Part shown: positions 45,732 to 54,630 of the stretch, piece by piece
Layout of the letters: every line of letters begins with the position of its first letter
Numbering within the stretch: the first letter of the stretch is position 1
From: Microterricola gilva
GTDB taxonomy: Bacteria > Actinomycetota > Actinomycetes > Actinomycetales > Microbacteriaceae
Assembly: GCF_004217495.1 (NCBI RefSeq)
Contig: NZ_SHLC01000001.1
Span: 2,914,001-2,978,000, forward strand
Direction: 5' to 3'
Length of the DNA stretch: 64,000 nucleotides
Position numbers and translations under genes: made by a program
Notes under the pieces: model-generated
The model's database searches: none
The model's input: the letters and a program-made list of their open reading frames with translations, nothing else
What the model was told of the DNA's origin: nothing

Positions 45732-46448
45732 TCAGATGATGAGTTCGCGGGCGACGAGTTGCGCCGCGACAGTGGCGAGCGGAATGCGATTCGCCCGCGA
45801 GTAATCGCGCAAACGGGCGAAGGCCTCGTCCATTGAGACGGTGTGGGTGAAGGCGATCACACCCTTCGCCTGCTCGATCGTTGTTCGCGAGTTGAGCGCG
45901 TGTTGCAGCTGATCGCGTGTCTCGTTGCCCGCACGGATCGTGCGCTCGTGCAGGATGCCGATCGTTGCAACATCCGCCAGCGCCTGCGCCGCCCGGATGT
46001 CGCGGGCGTTCAGCTCCCCCACCGGGGCGCGGAAGAGATTGAGTGTGCCGATCGTGGTTGACCGCAGGCGCATGGGCAATGCGGTGACGGAGCCGAATCC
46101 CTGTTCCTCCGCGGCCGCCCGGAAGCGCACCCACTCGGCCGGACTCTCGCGGATGTCGGAGATCGACACCGTCGTGCTGGTACGGAAACACTCGATGCAC
46201 GGACCGTCTTCCGCGCTGAGCTGCATCAGCTCGACCAGCCGGCTCTCCTCGCTCGTGGACGCGACGAGGTCCAGCGCGTCGGAGTCGTCCACCAGGAGCA
46301 GGCCGGCCGCAGCGACGTCGAACAGCGAGACGCAGGAGTCGACGAGGGACTGCAGCAGCTCAACGACGTCGTACTCGTCAACGAGGGTGTCGGCGAGCGT
46401 GACGAAGATCTCGAAGAGCTCCTCATCACGTGTGATGTTCACCGTCAT
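45732..46448 (-). CDS. GAF-ANTAR regulator, second of a coupled pair
   Basis: A 238-residue RNA-binding antiterminator-type protein. A GAF domain covers about residues 20-165 (GLLLVDDSDALDLVASTSEESRLVELMQ, with C84 and C87 in GPCIECF). The C-terminal ANTAR three-helix module (LNSRTTIEQAKGVIAFTHTVSMDEAFARLRDYSRANRIPLATVA) covers about 188-232. ANTAR domains bind paired hairpins in nascent RNA. The ATG overlaps the stop of the upstream GAF-ANTAR gene by 4 nt, so the two are made together. Confidence 0.88.
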   Translation of the reverse strand: MTVNITRDEELFEIFVTLADTLVDEYDVVELLQSLVDSCVSLFDVAAAGLLLVDDSDALDLVASTSEESRLVELMQLSAEDGPCIECFRTSTTVSISDIRESPAEWVRFRAAAEEQGFGSVTALPMRLRSTTIGTLNLFRAPVGELNARDIRAAQALADVATIGILHERTIRAGNETRDQLQHALNSRTTIEQAKGVIAFTHTVSMDEAFARLRDYSRANRIPLATVAAQLVARELII

Positions 46449-47149
46449 GACAGTTCCTCGATCCCGTTCTGATCGACCACGAAGCGAAAGCGATGCTCGA
46501 TGATGTCAGCGGCCAGTTCACTCATGCTGCGACCTTCGGCGAACGCCTGCCCCTGCAGGAGGAGATACGCGTCGTCGGCCGAAACGCCGAGTTGGGCGAT
46601 GACGAACCCGGTCGCCTGATGGATGGTGCGCCGCGCGTGGCCCGTGCCCTCGGCATCAGGAGACCCTGCCTGACGCAGGGCGCGCCGCAGAACGTAGCGA
46701 CTCAGCGCCGCAGTGAGTTCCGTCGCCTGAGCCACGAAGAGCGGGCTCAGTTCGCCCGGGTCGGTGTTGTACAGGTCGACGGCGCCGACCCGCAGCGTGC
46801 CCACCGTCATGGGGAACGCGAAGATCGCGCCGACGTTCTCTGTCTGCAGGGCTTCGGAGAACGCCGGCCACCGGCCACCAGGCTGCATGCGCACATCGGG
46901 TTCCAGCATCGGCCGCATCTCGGCGAGTGCATCCCAGCACGGACCCTCGTTTAGATCGAACTGCAACTCGTCGAGGCGCGCGACCTGCAGATCGCTGGCC
47001 GACACCGTCTCAGATCCGAGCAGTTCTCCCAGCGTCGCGATGGAGACACCGGTCACCGGAATCGTCTCGAGAATCGGCCCGGTCAGCTCCGCTTCGTGAC
47101 CGTCGAAGTTCGAAAGCCCGGCGACGATGTCGTCGAAGTCCCTGCTCAT
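46445..47149 (-). CDS. GAF-ANTAR regulator, first of a coupled pair
   Basis: A 234-residue protein. A GAF domain (GVSIATLGELLGSETVSASD, NEGPCWDALAEMRPML, RVGAVDLYNTDPGELS) is followed by an ANTAR module (RRTIHQATGFVIAQLGVSADDAYLLLQGQAFAEGRSMSELAADII, about 173-218). GGGGAGG precedes the ATG at 47149. The paired arrangement with overlapping ATGA suggests the two proteins work as a heteromer or sense related signals. Confidence 0.88.
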   Translation of the reverse strand: MSRDFDDIVAGLSNFDGHEAELTGPILETIPVTGVSIATLGELLGSETVSASDLQVARLDELQFDLNEGPCWDALAEMRPMLEPDVRMQPGGRWPAFSEALQTENVGAIFAFPMTVGTLRVGAVDLYNTDPGELSPLFVAQATELTAALSRYVLRRALRQAGSPDAEGTGHARRTIHQATGFVIAQLGVSADDAYLLLQGQAFAEGRSMSELAADIIEHRFRFVVDQNGIEELS

Positions 47150-47225
47150 CGCGCGTCACCTCCCCGGTGCTCCACAGTCGTCCTGGTCCACTGACCAAAC
47201 TACTCCGGGACACCGACTCCGCGCG

Positions 47226-47534
47226 TCAGGCCACTGCCACGATCGGTTCGTCGTCGATCCGGAGGTCGCCGGAGGCGTTCGCGCTCACCATGAGACTCGT
47301 CAACCACTCTCGATTGAGCTCATGGCGGTCGGCGGTGTCGAACTCGAACTGGAGGGGGATCGATGGGTGGATCCAGAGCGAGATCCGGCTTCCCGGTTCG
47401 CCCTGCACCTGCAGGCACGAGAGTGTGAAGGATTCCTGCCGCCGCAGCTTGGTGACAACCACCGATTTCACGTGGGCCAAGGTGCGATCGTCGACGTGTA
47501 TCCGGCGCTCTGCTCCGTAAACAATGGCTCCCAT
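47226..47534 (-). CDS. DUF7882-type mini-protein, copy 3
   Basis: A 102-residue paralogue: MGAIVYGAERRIHVDDRTLAHVKSVVVTKLRRQESFTLSC, SRISLWIHPSIPLQFEF, LNREWLTSLMVSANASGDLRI. It lacks the acidic C-terminal helix of the other two copies. It is located 176 bp from the Ku gene stop and in the same direction as the GAF-ANTAR genes. Confidence 0.72.
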   Translation of the reverse strand: MGAIVYGAERRIHVDDRTLAHVKSVVVTKLRRQESFTLSCLQVQGEPGSRISLWIHPSIPLQFEFDTADRHELNREWLTSLMVSANASGDLRIDDEPIVAVA

Positions 47535-47710
47535 TGTGCACTTCCCATTCCGCTCAACACCATGCCGCCTGGCATTGGAGAAGTCGAACAGCAGCCTCGC
47601 GAGTGTCCTGATTGCCGGCGGGGTCTGGGCTGGACAACCTGTACTCAGTCTACGCTCGTTCGGTTCTCTGAGCCTTGCTCATTTGCGCAACCGCGCGGCA
47701 TCAGTCGCGC

Positions 47711-48568
47711 TCACGCGCCCTTCTCTGCCTTCGTGCGGCTGCTGCGTGCCGGCGCCTTCGCCGCCTTCTGCTTGCCGCGCCCCGTCGCCGACTTGTTCTT
47801 CTCGATGCTCCGACGCAGCGCATCCATCAGGTCGATGACGTCGCCGCCCGCCTCCGGCTCCTTGCCGAAGGTGACGGCCGTGTCGACGACCTTCCCGGTC
47901 TTGAGCTTCTCGTCGATGAGCTTGCGCAGCTGGGCCTGGTATTCGTCGTGATACTGCGACGGATCGAAGTCGGCGGCGAAAGAGCTCACGAGCGCTGAGG
48001 ACATCTCGAGCTCCTTGCTCGCGATGTTCACCCGGGTCTCGAGCGCAGGGAACTCCGGCGCGCGGACCTCGTCGTCCCACAGCAGCGACTGCAACATGAG
48101 CGCCTTTCCGCGCACGCGCAGTGCGCCGAGGCGTGTCTTCTGCCGCAGCGCGAAGTGCACGATGGCCGTCAGATCCGTGGACTCCAGGGTGCGTCGCAGC
48201 AGCACGTAGGCCTTGGGCGATGTTGAGTCCGGTTCCAGGTAGTAGCTGCGGTCGAGCATGATCGGGTCAAGCTGCGCGCTCGGCACGAACTCGACGATCT
48301 CGATCTCGCGGCTGCGTTCCTCTGGGAGACCGCGCAGTTCCTTGTCGCTGAGCACGACGGTGTGCTCGTCATCCGCGTACGCCTTATCGATGTGCTCGTA
48401 CTCGACGATGCGCCCACACACCTCACACTTGCGTTGGTAGCGGATCCGGCCGCCGTCCTTGTCGTGCACCTGATGGAGCGTGATGTCGTGGTCCTCGGTC
48501 GCGCTGTAAAGCTTGACCGGCACGTTCACCAATCCGAATGCAACCGAGCCTTTCCAGATCGCTCTCAT
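47711..48568 (-). CDS. ku: Ku DNA-end-binding protein
   Basis: A 285-residue bacterial Ku that rings DNA ends and recruits LigD in non-homologous end joining. It begins MRAIWKGSVAFGLVNVPVKLYSATEDHDI and contains the Ku-core patterns RKCEVCGRIVEYEHIDKAY, YYLEPD and LRKLIDEKLKTGK. The C-terminal 40 residues are Lys/Ala-rich (KNKSATGRGKQKAAKAPARSSRTKAEKGA), as in Ku proteins that bind DNA more tightly. It is divergent from ligD with 53 bp between. Confidence 0.95.
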   Translation of the reverse strand: MRAIWKGSVAFGLVNVPVKLYSATEDHDITLHQVHDKDGGRIRYQRKCEVCGRIVEYEHIDKAYADDEHTVVLSDKELRGLPEERSREIEIVEFVPSAQLDPIMLDRSYYLEPDSTSPKAYVLLRRTLESTDLTAIVHFALRQKTRLGALRVRGKALMLQSLLWDDEVRAPEFPALETRVNIASKELEMSSALVSSFAADFDPSQYHDEYQAQLRKLIDEKLKTGKVVDTAVTFGKEPEAGGDVIDLMDALRRSIEKNKSATGRGKQKAAKAPARSSRTKAEKGA

Positions 48569-48621
48569 GGCTCCAGTACACACCCCTTGCGGGCGAGCGT
48601 CTAGGGACGCATGCTCAGGGC

Positions 48622-51057
48622 ATGGCATCGAAGCAGCAATCCGTTGTCTCCGTCGGTGGGCGTACGATCACGCTGACGAACCTCGAGAAGGTTCTCTACC
48701 CGGAGACCGGGACGACCAAAGCAGACGTGATCGAGTACTACGTGTCCGTGGCCGACGTCATGCTCCCCCACGTGAAGGATCGGCCGGCGACGCGCAAACG
48801 CTGGGTGCACGGAGTCGGCACCGCCGAGGAACCCGGCGCTGTGTTCTTCCAGAAGGACCTCGGCGATTCCGCGCCGACGTGGCTCGCCCGCGGCGTCATC
48901 GAACACTCCGACCACGCGAACAGCTACCCGCTCGTCAACGACGTGGCCACGCTCACCTGGCTGGGCCAGATCGCCGCACTCGAGATCCACGTGCCGCAGT
49001 GGCGGTTCGACGCGCAGGGGCGCAAGCAGAACCCCGACCGCTTCGTCCTCGACCTCGACCCCGGCGAGGGGGTTCCCCTCGCCGACTGCGCGGAGGTCGC
49101 CGCGCTGGCGCGCGGAATCCTCCGGGACATGGGGCTCGACCCGATCCCGGTCACGAGCGGGAGCAAGGGAATCCACCTCTACGCCGCGCTCGACGGGAGC
49201 CAGTCCTCCGATGACGTCACCGAGGTCGCCCACGAGCTGGCCAGGGCGCTGGAGGCCGAGCACCCGAACGACATCGTGAGCTCGATGTCGCGCGCACTCC
49301 GGCCCGGCAAGGTGTTCATCGACTGGAGCCAGAACCGGGCCGCCAAGACGACGATCGCCCCGTACTCCTTGCGGGGCAAGCTTCGCCCGATGGTCGCCGC
49401 ACCCCGCACCTGGCGCGAACTGATGTCCAAAGACCTCCGCCAGCTGGACTACCGGGAGACCATCCGGCGCATCACGGACCGCGGCGACCCGATGGCGGCG
49501 TTGGCCGGCGCCCCGGCCGGCGGCGATCGGCTGGCGCACTACCGCGAGCGCCGCGACGCCTCCAAGACCCCGGAACCGATGCCGGATTCCTATCGGGGCG
49601 GGCCGGGCCGGCGATTCGTGATCCAGGAACACCGGGCACGAGCCCACCACCTCGACTTCCGGCTCGAGCACGACGGGGTGCTCGTGTCCTGGGCGCTGCC
49701 GCGGGGCCTTCCCAGCGATGCGCAACACAATCGACTCGCGGTGCAGACCGAGGATCACCCGGTCGAGTATGCGGACTTCGAGGGCGTGATCCCGCGCGGG
49801 GAGTACGGCGCGGGAACGGTGGAGATCTGGGATACCGGAGACTACGAGCTCGAGAAGTGGCGAGAGGACGAGGTGATCGTCTCCCTGCACGGACGAGCGG
49901 GCGGCGGCCTGGGCGCTCCGACCCGGGTTGCACTCATCCGCACCACCCCGGCCGTCGACGGCAAAGGGGCGTCCTGGCTGCTGCATCGCATGAAGGCACA
50001 GAAGCCCGACCACGACTGGAGCAGGCAGAGCGCCGAGAGCTCCGGCGCGGTTGCCAACGAGATGCGGCAACGCGGCGAGCTGGCGCCGATGCTGGCGACG
50101 CTCGCGGAGCGCACGGAGCTCGACGACGAAGATGAGTGGGCCATCGAGATGAAGTGGGACGGCATCCGCGCCATCGCCGTCGTCGACGCCAATGCCGGCA
50201 CGGCGACGCTCTCCAGCCGGAACGCACTCGATCTCGGTCGGAGCTACCCGGAGCTGATCTCGGCGTTGTTGCGCGCGGCGGCGCACACGGGGCACGCCGT
50301 CCTCGACGGTGAGATCGTCGCGCCCGACAGCACAGGGCGGCCAGACTTCGGACGGCTCCAGGCCCGGATGGGGCTGACCGGGGAGCGCGAGGTGGAACGC
50401 GCGGCGCAGAGCGTCCCCGTGCAGTTCATCGTGTTCGACGTGCTCGAGCTCGACGGAGTCTCGCTCATCGACAGCAGCTACGACGAGCGCCGCGGCCGAC
50501 TCGAACGGGCGCTCGCGCCGACGCAGAAGGTGGTGCTGCCCGCCGCGATCACTGTGGGCCTGGATGCCGCGCTGGAGATCAGCGCGGATCTCGGCCTCGA
50601 GGGCGTCGTGGCGAAACGGCGCGACGGCAGCTACAAACCCGGGCGGCGCTCAACCGACTGGCTCAAGTTCAAACACCTGCGCACGCAGGAGGTCGTCATC
50701 GGCGGCTGGCGGCCCGGCAATGGCGCCAGGCGCGACAGCATCGGCTCCCTGCTGCTCGGTGTGCCGTCGGATGACGGCCTCCGCTACGTCGGGCGGGTCG
50801 GCACCGGCTTCAGCGCGAAGGCCCTGGACGCCGCCCGCTCACGCATGGCCGGGCTGGCCAGCGCGAGCAGCCCGTTCATCGACGTGCCGGAGACGGTCGC
50901 CAGAGACGCCCACTGGGTCAGGCCAGAGCTGGTCGCGGAGGTCGAGTTCTTCGAATGGACCTCGACCGGGCAGCTGCGACAGCCCAGCTGGCGCGGATGG
51001 CGACCCGAGAAGTCACCGTCCGACGTCACGCCAGAGTCCGAAGCAGGTCCGCGCTAG
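48622..51057 (+). CDS. ligD: Multifunctional ATP-dependent DNA ligase D
   Basis: An 811-residue repair enzyme with domain order polymerase-phosphoesterase-ligase. The primase/polymerase catalytic DLD is at 144-146 and a further Asp at 234. The phosphoesterase has HHLDFRLEHDG at 342-352. The ligase lysine is K511 in KWDGIR, with later motifs LDGEIVAPD and GVVAKRRDGSYKPGRRSTDWLKFK. It seals double-strand breaks together with Ku. The ATG at 48622 is the first in-frame start. The stop overlaps the CFA-like gene stop by 4 nt on the opposite strand. Confidence 0.95.
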   Translation: MASKQQSVVSVGGRTITLTNLEKVLYPETGTTKADVIEYYVSVADVMLPHVKDRPATRKRWVHGVGTAEEPGAVFFQKDLGDSAPTWLARGVIEHSDHANSYPLVNDVATLTWLGQIAALEIHVPQWRFDAQGRKQNPDRFVLDLDPGEGVPLADCAEVAALARGILRDMGLDPIPVTSGSKGIHLYAALDGSQSSDDVTEVAHELARALEAEHPNDIVSSMSRALRPGKVFIDWSQNRAAKTTIAPYSLRGKLRPMVAAPRTWRELMSKDLRQLDYRETIRRITDRGDPMAALAGAPAGGDRLAHYRERRDASKTPEPMPDSYRGGPGRRFVIQEHRARAHHLDFRLEHDGVLVSWALPRGLPSDAQHNRLAVQTEDHPVEYADFEGVIPRGEYGAGTVEIWDTGDYELEKWREDEVIVSLHGRAGGGLGAPTRVALIRTTPAVDGKGASWLLHRMKAQKPDHDWSRQSAESSGAVANEMRQRGELAPMLATLAERTELDDEDEWAIEMKWDGIRAIAVVDANAGTATLSSRNALDLGRSYPELISALLRAAAHTGHAVLDGEIVAPDSTGRPDFGRLQARMGLTGEREVERAAQSVPVQFIVFDVLELDGVSLIDSSYDERRGRLERALAPTQKVVLPAAITVGLDAALEISADLGLEGVVAKRRDGSYKPGRRSTDWLKFKHLRTQEVVIGGWRPGNGARRDSIGSLLLGVPSDDGLRYVGRVGTGFSAKALDAARSRMAGLASASSPFIDVPETVARDAHWVRPELVAEVEFFEWTSTGQLRQPSWRGWRPEKSPSDVTPESEAGPR

Positions 51058-52385
51058 GGCGTCCACCACGGCCGCATCGGCAGCGCGTCGTCCGGCGCTC
51101 CCGGCTTGACCATGAGCACCTGGTGCAGCTGGATGCCGTTGTTCTCGAAGCCGAGCCGGGAACCGGCCATGTAGAGGCCCCACACCTTCGCGGTGGGGAG
51201 TCCGACCTCGGCGACCGCCTCGTCCCAGTGCTCGACGAGGTTGGCACACCAGTCGCGCAGGGTGAGCGCGTAGTGCCGACGCAGATTCTCTTCGTGCAAC
51301 ACCTCGAGGCCGGCATCCTGCGCGTCGGTGATGATGCGCCCCGAACCGGTCAGCTCCCCGTCGGGGAACACGTAGCGGTCGATGAACCCGCGGGCGGCCG
51401 GCGCTGTGCGGTTCTCGGGCCGGGTGATGCAGTGGTTGAGCAGCAGCCCGCCCGGCCGCAGCCTCGACTGCAGGAACTCGAAGTAGGCCGGGTAGTTGCG
51501 CACGCCGATGTGCTCGAGCAGGCCGATCGACGAGACCGCGTCGAAGCGGCCCTCGACGATGTCGCGGTAGTCGCCGTACCGCACCTCGGCCAGATCGCCG
51601 AGCCCTTCCTCGGCGATGGCCCGCTGCGCCCACGCGGTCTGTTCGCGCGAGAGCGTCACGCCGGTGGCGCGGATGCCGCGGCGCGCCGCGTAGCGCACCA
51701 TGCCGCCCCAGCCGCAGCCGACGTCGAGCAGCCGGTCGCCTGGCTGCAGGCGCAGCTTCTCGAACACGAGCCGGTACTTGTTCTCCTGCGCAGCATCGAG
51801 ACCGGCCGCGTCGTCCGGGTAGCACGCGCAGGTGTACGTCATCGACGGGCCGAGCACGAGCTCGTAGAAGCTGTTCGACACGTCGTAGTGGTGGTGGATC
51901 GCCTCGGCATCACGGGCCTTGCTGTGCCGCATCCCCTCGGCGACGCGGCGCCAGCGCGGCGGTGCCTCTCCGGGTGGCGGGGCGATCGGGCGCAGGTGCT
52001 CGATGCCGATGGAGCGCACGATCTCCAGCATCGTCCGCGCAGGCGGGCGCGTGAAGACGAGGCTGTCGGCGAGCGTCTTGAGCAGCTCGTACGGGTCGCC
52101 AGGGTGCACACCGCGGATCTCGAGGTCACCGGCGATGTACGCGCGGGCCAGGCCGAGGTCGCCGCCGCCCGTCGCGAGGTAGCTCGTGCCACGCGGCGTC
52201 TTCAGATTCAGCCCGAACGGCGCGTCCGGCGGTCCGGCCGAACTGCCGTCGTAGGCGGTGAAGTGCAGCGGGAGCCGGCCGCCGGCGAGGATCTCGAGCA
52301 CGGCGGCGAGGCTGAGTTTGCCGCCGGACTCTGCGGGGTCCGGCATCCGTTGGCTCTCTGATGCCCTGCCTTTGGTGGTCGTCAT
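51054..52385 (-). CDS. tmsB: CFA-synthase-like methyltransferase (TmsB/UfaA-type)
   Basis: A 443-residue SAM-dependent methyltransferase acting on unsaturated fatty acyl chains. The SAM motif LLDVGCGWGGM is at 219-229, with AIHHHYDVSNSFYELVLGPSMTYTCACYP before it and EHIGVRNYPAYFEF after it. Cyclopropane-fatty-acid synthases and the 10-methylene-forming enzymes TmsB/UfaA1 share this fold. The overlapping FAD oxidoreductase upstream favours 10-methyl fatty acid formation. The ATG overlaps the upstream stop by 4 nt. Confidence 0.85.
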   Translation of the reverse strand: MTTTKGRASESQRMPDPAESGGKLSLAAVLEILAGGRLPLHFTAYDGSSAGPPDAPFGLNLKTPRGTSYLATGGGDLGLARAYIAGDLEIRGVHPGDPYELLKTLADSLVFTRPPARTMLEIVRSIGIEHLRPIAPPPGEAPPRWRRVAEGMRHSKARDAEAIHHHYDVSNSFYELVLGPSMTYTCACYPDDAAGLDAAQENKYRLVFEKLRLQPGDRLLDVGCGWGGMVRYAARRGIRATGVTLSREQTAWAQRAIAEEGLGDLAEVRYGDYRDIVEGRFDAVSSIGLLEHIGVRNYPAYFEFLQSRLRPGGLLLNHCITRPENRTAPAARGFIDRYVFPDGELTGSGRIITDAQDAGLEVLHEENLRRHYALTLRDWCANLVEHWDEAVAEVGLPTAKVWGLYMAGSRLGFENNGIQLHQVLMVKPGAPDDALPMRPWWTP

Positions 52386-53776
52386 CGTCGTTGCACCGCC
52401 TTCGCGTAGAGGTCGAGGAGGCGGGAGTCGGGGTCGTAGCGCCGCTTCACCGCCCGGTAGGCTTCCCCGCCGTAGAGCTCGTCGAACTCCTGCCGCGAGT
52501 AGTAGGAGTCGGAGTACAGCGACTTGTGCCCGTCGAGCGCGCCGACCTCGCGCTCGATCAGCCGGTTCGTCGCCCCGAAGTTGCTGGCGCCGGGGCTCGA
52601 GCTGATCGGCACCGTCGACCAGAAGCCGACGTTGACATAGTTCCGCCCGGGCTGCAGCGGGTACAGCGGCCACGCCTCGTCGCCCCGCAGACGCAGCGGG
52701 CACAGCCAGATGGGTGTGATCGGAACCGTTGCGAGGAACCAGTCCAGGAACTCCGCGCACCGTTCGATCGGCACCTCGACGTCTTGTACGACGCGCTCCC
52801 GCGGCGGCCGGCCGTTCAGCCGCTCGATGCGGTCACCGATGTGGAAGCGCTGTTCGTAGTGCATCAGCTTCGAGTAGACGCTGCTGCGCCGGTAGCGCCG
52901 CGGCCAGAGCCGGCGGATGCCTGGGCTCTGCGCGCCGAACGCTTCCGAACACCAGAACCAGTCCGTGTCCCAGCGCCACAGGTAGTCGGCGATGCTCAGC
53001 CGGTCCTCCGTCACGCCCCGCGCGTGCTGGATGGAACGGTAGTAGATGCCCTGTCCGGTGTAGTCGCTGACGGGGCCGGATGCCGCGCTCCCAGTGCCGA
53101 GGCAGAGGTAGCTCTCCGCCGCGCTGAACACCACGCCGTCGAGGTAGTCGACCGCGATGCCGTCGAATGCACCCGTCTCGAAGATCCCGGCCATCGCCTG
53201 CAGCAGCTCGGCGAGGGTGTGGAACCGCACGTGCCGGAGTGCGACGAACGGGGCGACGGGCTCGAGCTCGATGCGGAGGCGCACCGCGTAGCCGAGCGTC
53301 CCGTAGGAGTTGGGGAAGGCGCGGAAGAGGTCGGGGTTCTCGGTGGGCGAGGCTGTGACGACCTCGCCCGCGCCGGTGAGGATGTCCATCTCGAGCACCG
53401 ATTCGTGTGGGAGCCCGTTGCGGAACGAGGTGGATTCGATGCCGAGCCCCGTGACCGCGCCGCCGAGGGTGATCGTCTTCAGCTGCGGCACAACCAGTGG
53501 CGACAGGCCGTACTGGAGCGTCACGGCCACGAGCTCTTCGTAGGTGCACATGCCGGCGACATCCGCGGTGCGCGCCTCGGCGTCGACCGCGATCACGTCG
53601 GTGAGCCCCGAGGTGTCCAGCCCGGGGGCGCCGGCCCTGCTGCGGGTGCGGAACAGGTTCGAGGTGGGCTTGGCCAGGCGCACCGGGGCGGTTGCCGGCA
53701 CCGCCCGATAGCTCGCCAGAAGGCGCTCAACGCCGGCGGCGTGAGCGCTCCGCGCGTTGACCACGGGTGCGGGCAC
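52382..53776 (-). CDS. tmsA: FAD-binding oxidoreductase (TmsA-like)
   Basis: A 464-residue vanillyl-alcohol-oxidase/DHCR24-type flavoprotein. The FAD-binding half runs from about residue 30 to 180 (ADVAGMCTYEELVAVTLQYGLSPLVVPQLKTITLGGAVTGLGIESTS). The substrate half ends with VNVGFWSTVP, HKSLYSDSYYSRQEFDELYGGEAY. In 10-methyl fatty acid synthesis this protein type reduces the 10-methylene intermediate to the methyl product. It is directly upstream of and overlapping tmsB, as in known tmsAB operons. The GTG start at 53776 lacks a strong ribosome binding site. Confidence 0.78.
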   Translation of the reverse strand: MPAPVVNARSAHAAGVERLLASYRAVPATAPVRLAKPTSNLFRTRSRAGAPGLDTSGLTDVIAVDAEARTADVAGMCTYEELVAVTLQYGLSPLVVPQLKTITLGGAVTGLGIESTSFRNGLPHESVLEMDILTGAGEVVTASPTENPDLFRAFPNSYGTLGYAVRLRIELEPVAPFVALRHVRFHTLAELLQAMAGIFETGAFDGIAVDYLDGVVFSAAESYLCLGTGSAASGPVSDYTGQGIYYRSIQHARGVTEDRLSIADYLWRWDTDWFWCSEAFGAQSPGIRRLWPRRYRRSSVYSKLMHYEQRFHIGDRIERLNGRPPRERVVQDVEVPIERCAEFLDWFLATVPITPIWLCPLRLRGDEAWPLYPLQPGRNYVNVGFWSTVPISSSPGASNFGATNRLIEREVGALDGHKSLYSDSYYSRQEFDELYGGEAYRAVKRRYDPDSRLLDLYAKAVQRR

Positions 53777-53848
53777 GCGTCCACGCTATCCCTCTGGCCC
53801 GCTCAGCGCGAGGGTCGGCGCGCGGAGGAGCTCACCACGCTGGCGAAC

Positions 53849-54490
53849 TCAGCTGGCCGGGCCGAAGATCCGGAATCGGAGTGCGAGCAGCTCGTCCAGT
53901 CGGGTGGGCTCGGCGAAGGCGGCGAGCAGCACATCCCACAGCTCGCCGACCCGCACCTTCAGGTCGTCCATGTTGGTCAGCACGTCCGAGAGCAGCTGCA
54001 CGCCGGTGAACGACGGGATGATGAAGTGGGCGAGCCGAGCCGGGTCGGTGCCCTGCCGGAGCTCCCCCGCTGCAACGGCACGGCCGACGAGGTCTTCGAA
54101 TGTCGCCAGCCAGTCGTCGTATGGCGCCCGCGTCGGCGGGTCGAAGATGGCCCCACCCGTCGTCAACCGGATGCCGGCCCGCACGACGACATCGCTCACG
54201 AGCCACTCGGCCAGGTCGGCGCACATGAGCATCATCGTCTCGGCCGGGCTGGCTGTCGCCTGGAGGATCTCCGCCGCCGACTCGAACACGCGGCGGTGCT
54301 GCTCGTCGATGACGGCGCGCGCGATCTCTTCCTTCGAGCTGAAGTGGAAGTACAGCGCACCCTTGGTCACGCCAGCCGTCTCGGCGATGGTCGCGATCGA
54401 CGCATCCGCGTAGCCGACGCGGTAGAAGGCGGTGGCCGCGCCGGTGACGATGCGCTCGCGCGTCTGAACCGCCCGGTCCTGCTGTGCCAT
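53849..54490 (-). CDS. ScbR-type gamma-butyrolactone-receptor-like TetR regulator
   Basis: A 213-residue regulator with the ScbR/ArpA pattern: QDRAVQTRERIVTGAATAFYRVGYADASIATIAETAGVTKGALYFHFSSKEEIARAVIDEQ at the N-terminus and LTNMDDLKVRVGELWDVLLAAF near the C-terminus. Receptors of this type release DNA when bound to butanolide or related signals. No AfsA-type signal synthase is in the window. An ARE-like box lies 129 bp upstream of its start. GGAG precedes the ATG by 6 nt. Confidence 0.82.
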   Translation of the reverse strand: MAQQDRAVQTRERIVTGAATAFYRVGYADASIATIAETAGVTKGALYFHFSSKEEIARAVIDEQHRRVFESAAEILQATASPAETMMLMCADLAEWLVSDVVVRAGIRLTTGGAIFDPPTRAPYDDWLATFEDLVGRAVAAGELRQGTDPARLAHFIIPSFTGVQLLSDVLTNMDDLKVRVGELWDVLLAAFAEPTRLDELLALRFRIFGPAS

Positions 54491-54618
54491 CGCTCTCTCC
54501 ACCTCTGCCGCGAGAGCAATCTTATCCAGCGGGCCAGCGAGCCCGGTGGTGACGGGCAGCCCCCAATTCTGCCCGTCACTGCAGGCGTCGCGAACGACGC
54601 CTACGCTGTAAACATACC

Positions 54619-54630
54619 AACCGGACGGTT
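54619..54630. promoter_or_regulatory. ARE-like operator box
   Basis: AACCGGACGGTT has the AACCG-N2-CGGTT core of autoregulatory elements bound by ScbR/FarA-type receptors, with flanking ACATACC and CTTTG. It lies between the receptor-like gene and the divergent YdeI-like gene. Confidence 0.6.

Noticed and set aside
44925-47534. Calling the three mini-proteins ATP-dependent DNA ligases
   Set aside because: None has the KxDG motif or the length of a nucleotidyltransferase. Proximity to ligD alone does not support the activity.
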